Shown piece by piece: positions 62,342 through 64,000 of a DNA stretch of 64,000 nt. Made by a program: the position numbers and the translations under genes. The notes under the pieces were generated by a model that saw nothing but the letters and a program-made list of their open reading frames with translations, searched no databases and was not told the origin of the DNA. How positions within the stretch are numbered: the first letter of the stretch is position 1; each line of letters begins with the position of its first letter. Origin of the DNA: Sphingobacterium arenae (lineage in GTDB: Bacteria > Bacteroidota > Bacteroidia > Sphingobacteriales > Sphingobacteriaceae); NCBI RefSeq assembly GCF_014692505.1, contig NZ_JACNYK010000002.1, positions 62,001 through 126,000 of the forward strand, written 5' to 3'.

Positions 62342-62533
62342 ATGATTATCGTAAATGTAAAAGAAGGAGAATCTTTAGACAGAGCGTTGAAACGTTTCAA
62401 GAAGAAGTTTGAAAAAACAGGTGTACTACGTGAGCTTCGTTCTCGTCAAGCATACGAGAAAAGATCAGTGACCCGTCGTATCCAGCGTAAAAAAGCAATC
62501 TACAAACAGCAATTAAATCAAGAGGTTATTTAA
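62342..62533 (+). CDS. rpsU: 30S ribosomal protein bS21
   Basis: A 63-residue basic ribosomal protein. MIIVNVKEGESLDRALKRF is the start of the S21 family, followed by a long basic helical tail (RRIQRKKAIYKQQLNQEVI). It binds the 30S platform near the 3' end of 16S rRNA. It has its own promoter and a strong Shine-Dalgarno sequence, and a clear terminator after it, so it is a single-gene unit. Confidence 0.95.
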   Translation: MIIVNVKEGESLDRALKRFKKKFEKTGVLRELRSRQAYEKRSVTRRIQRKKAIYKQQLNQEVI

Positions 62534-62555
62534 TCTTGTTTGATACGATAAAAAT

Positions 62556-62584
62556 AAAGAGGCAAATTGTTTGCCTCTTTTTTT
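62556..62584 (+). terminator. rpsU terminator
   Basis: AAAGAGGCAAA (62556-62566) pairs with TTTGCCTCTTT (62570-62580) around a three-base loop and is followed by further Ts. It reaches into the last codon of the convergent glycosyltransferase gene and may end both. Confidence 0.85.
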
Positions 62585-63734
62585 ATACGATTAAGCCTTT
62601 AAGTAAAGAAGCATAATCATGCACCATTTTGTCCCACCCAAAGTGATTTAAGGTGTATGCACGAAAAGAATATCGCTGCGATCGTCCAGCGTCTTTCCGA
62701 TCTTGAATCGCTTGTGACCAAGCCTTTGCATTTTCTGGTTCCACCTGTATTCCGTTTTTCCTGTGTACGATTGCGTCCGTAATTCCTTCCAATGCCGAAG
62801 CTAGAACCAACGCGCCGCATGCACTAGCTTCAAGACATACCAACCCAAATCCCTCCATGTCACCTTCCACCTTAATATTAGGCATTAAAAACGCTTCCGT
62901 ATGACTCAAAAGAATAGCCAATTCTTCCAAAGGTAGTTTTCCTAAATGTGTAACCTTTTCTCCGTATATCGGGTGATTTAACAAATTACAAAGCTCTGCC
63001 TGATCTGAAGGGTATCCCATAAATAGCATATACAAGGTACGCCATCGCTCGGGCAAACGCGACAATAATTTGTCCATCTTTGACGATTCTCTAGAAAAAG
63101 GTCCTGCCATGACCAAATGGTATTCGTCTGGAAGCAACGGAAGCACTTCTCGGATAAACCACGAAAAACCTTTACGCTTGACGGGTCTACCTAATGTGAC
63201 CAATATCTTTTGATGAGCCGATAAATGATATTTCTGTTGAAAATTCGCCCAAGCTTCCACATTAACTTTAGGCTTCAACTGTTGGTCAATACCGTTTAGT
63301 ATCACCGAAACCTTTTTTTTATCTATTCCACGTCTAATTGCCGCTGCTGCGGTCGCATGGCTTACCGCTACAATGTGGTCGTATTTATTAAAACGCGGTA
63401 AAATAAGACGCTGATAGATCTTGAGCGGAAAAACTACATCTAGACCGTGAAGTGTAACCACCCTACGTAAATGGCTGTAACCAACGTGCCAAAGACTAAT
63501 AGCTGCTATCAAACCGTCGTTAAAATGTATTATACCGATCTTCGGATATCGATGTATCATCGATAATATACGTCCATTTAATTTACGAAAAAATTGAAAG
63601 TAACTTTCTTCTCGTGTATAGACGATCTTTCGCACAGTGGCATACGCCCGCATCCCTTCAATCAGTTCGTAACTTTGTTTTTCCATACCTCCTGTAGCCG
63701 GTGGATATTTGTGACTAACGAACAGTATTTCCAT
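62583..63734 (-). CDS. family 4 glycosyltransferase
   Basis: A 383-residue GT-B-fold enzyme. The N-terminal acceptor domain opens LFVSHKYPPATGGMEKQSYE and has HFNDGL and VTLHGLDVVFPL; the donor domain has ILNGIDQQLKPK, VTLGRPVKRKGFSWFI and the nucleotide-sugar site PNIKVEGDMEGFGLVCLEAS with the EX7E-type glutamates. It builds a surface polysaccharide or glycolipid. ATG 63734 overlaps the upstream membrane-protein gene by 20 bases, so the pair is co-transcribed. Confidence 0.88.
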   Translation of the reverse strand: MEILFVSHKYPPATGGMEKQSYELIEGMRAYATVRKIVYTREESYFQFFRKLNGRILSMIHRYPKIGIIHFNDGLIAAISLWHVGYSHLRRVVTLHGLDVVFPLKIYQRLILPRFNKYDHIVAVSHATAAAAIRRGIDKKKVSVILNGIDQQLKPKVNVEAWANFQQKYHLSAHQKILVTLGRPVKRKGFSWFIREVLPLLPDEYHLVMAGPFSRESSKMDKLLSRLPERWRTLYMLFMGYPSDQAELCNLLNHPIYGEKVTHLGKLPLEELAILLSHTEAFLMPNIKVEGDMEGFGLVCLEASACGALVLASALEGITDAIVHRKNGIQVEPENAKAWSQAIQDRKDAGRSQRYSFRAYTLNHFGWDKMVHDYASLLKGLIV

Positions 63735-64000
63735 CTCTCAAAATTTTAAATGAATCGATTTTACGGATAAAAATGTAACAAATTGCCCCGACTATAATCC
63801 AACATAACTGGCGTGCACGACGTAATATCGAGACGGTCACCCATACGCTCGCGGCTTGGATGCTAATAGTTGTTAAAAGTAACTTATTACCTAATTCCTC
63901 TATTCCAAGCTGTCCCGGAATAAATGCGCCGACACTTTTGAATAGTATAACGCCCATATCCATCCATACACTGTCCATTAACTCGATATCATAATTCAGA
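63715..64000 (-). CDS. integral membrane protein, C-terminal part (LPG-synthase-TM/UPF0104-like; cut by window edge)
   Basis: The frame has no start or upstream stop before the right edge; only the last 94 residues are present. They contain GVILFKSVGAFIPGQLGIEE, which fits the conserved segment of lysylphosphatidylglycerol-synthase-type membrane domains (UPF0104), plus a following hydrophobic helix and a short basic tail. These flippase-like domains often accompany glycosyltransferases in surface-lipid genes, as here. An internal ATG at 63978 exists, but open upstream sequence makes it unlikely to be the start. Confidence 0.6.
   Translation of the reverse strand, partial: LNYDIELMDSVWMDMGVILFKSVGAFIPGQLGIEELGNKLLLTTISIQAASVWVTVSILRRARQLCWIIVGAICYIFIRKIDSFKILRDGNTVR

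Overview
The window looks like a chromosomal segment from a member of the Bacteroidota, most likely a Sphingobacteriaceae-type organism (Sphingobacterium, Pedobacter, Olivibacter and relatives). The signs are: family-typical proteins (short-form arginine decarboxylase, DUF3822 next to rsmD and coaD, WbqC-like protein, UMF1 and POT transporters, ECF sigma factor followed by a membrane-anchored barrel protein); near absence of Shine-Dalgarno sequences except before rpsU; and promoters of the Bacteroidota type (TTG about 19-21 nt before TAnnTTTG). I recognise no prophage, intact insertion sequence, integron or CRISPR array. Most of the window is housekeeping.

Layout. 1-5440: start of a sulfite/nitrite reductase gene (cut by the left edge), a complete pstSCAB phosphate importer, a DUF2892 protein and an ATP-cone/nuclease-fold protein. 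5590-7610: a 48-residue membrane protein, a two-domain-plus-HTH sigma-54 response regulator, and the RNase P RNA gene. 7620-13821: a flavoprotein, a Gfo/Idh/MocA oxidoreductase, then three arginine-related genes (argS, arginine decarboxylase, tRNA-Arg-ACG) with a gene remnant beside the tRNA. 13990-23745: hydrolases, patatin, PepD dipeptidase, an acetyltransferase, a UbiB-like kinase, a WbqC-like protein, an LpxL-type acyltransferase and a glycosyltransferase. 23915-30950: ligA, dapA and three unrecognised envelope proteins. 31589-41630: DEAD-box helicase, the DUF3822-rsmD-coaD-DUF4180 unit, a RecD-like helicase, and a unit with a POT transporter, GT2, ruvB and an AI-2E-family protein.

41780-48200: UMF1 transporter, LldE-like Fe-S protein and TIM-barrel isomerase in one unit; S4 protein, aroB, ThuA-domain protein and PBP4-type dacB in another. 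48340-53160: proline dehydrogenase, a HAD phosphatase, an ECF sigma factor with its partner, and a universal stress protein. 53150-60900: cmk, topA, a secreted aspartic-protease/PDZ protein, two L,D-transpeptidases and a Ca2+/H+ antiporter. 60980-64000: a Crp-type regulator, a CAT-anticodon tRNA, an intergenic repeat, rpsU, a GT4 glycosyltransferase and a membrane protein cut by the right edge.

The most useful hunt results are: a self-consistent set of promoters, calibrated by the RNase P RNA 5' end, which puts several genes (ligA, the RecD-like helicase, the DEAD-box helicase, a HAD gene) on leaderless or nearly leaderless mRNAs; a gene remnant with an internal amber codon ending in a strong terminator next to tRNA-Arg; a possible 30-codon reading frame overlapping the S4 gene; an ECF sigma factor paired with an inner-membrane/beta-barrel hybrid; and a three-gene cluster of unknown envelope proteins. 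I found no clear, wholly new multi-gene system, and I do not claim one.
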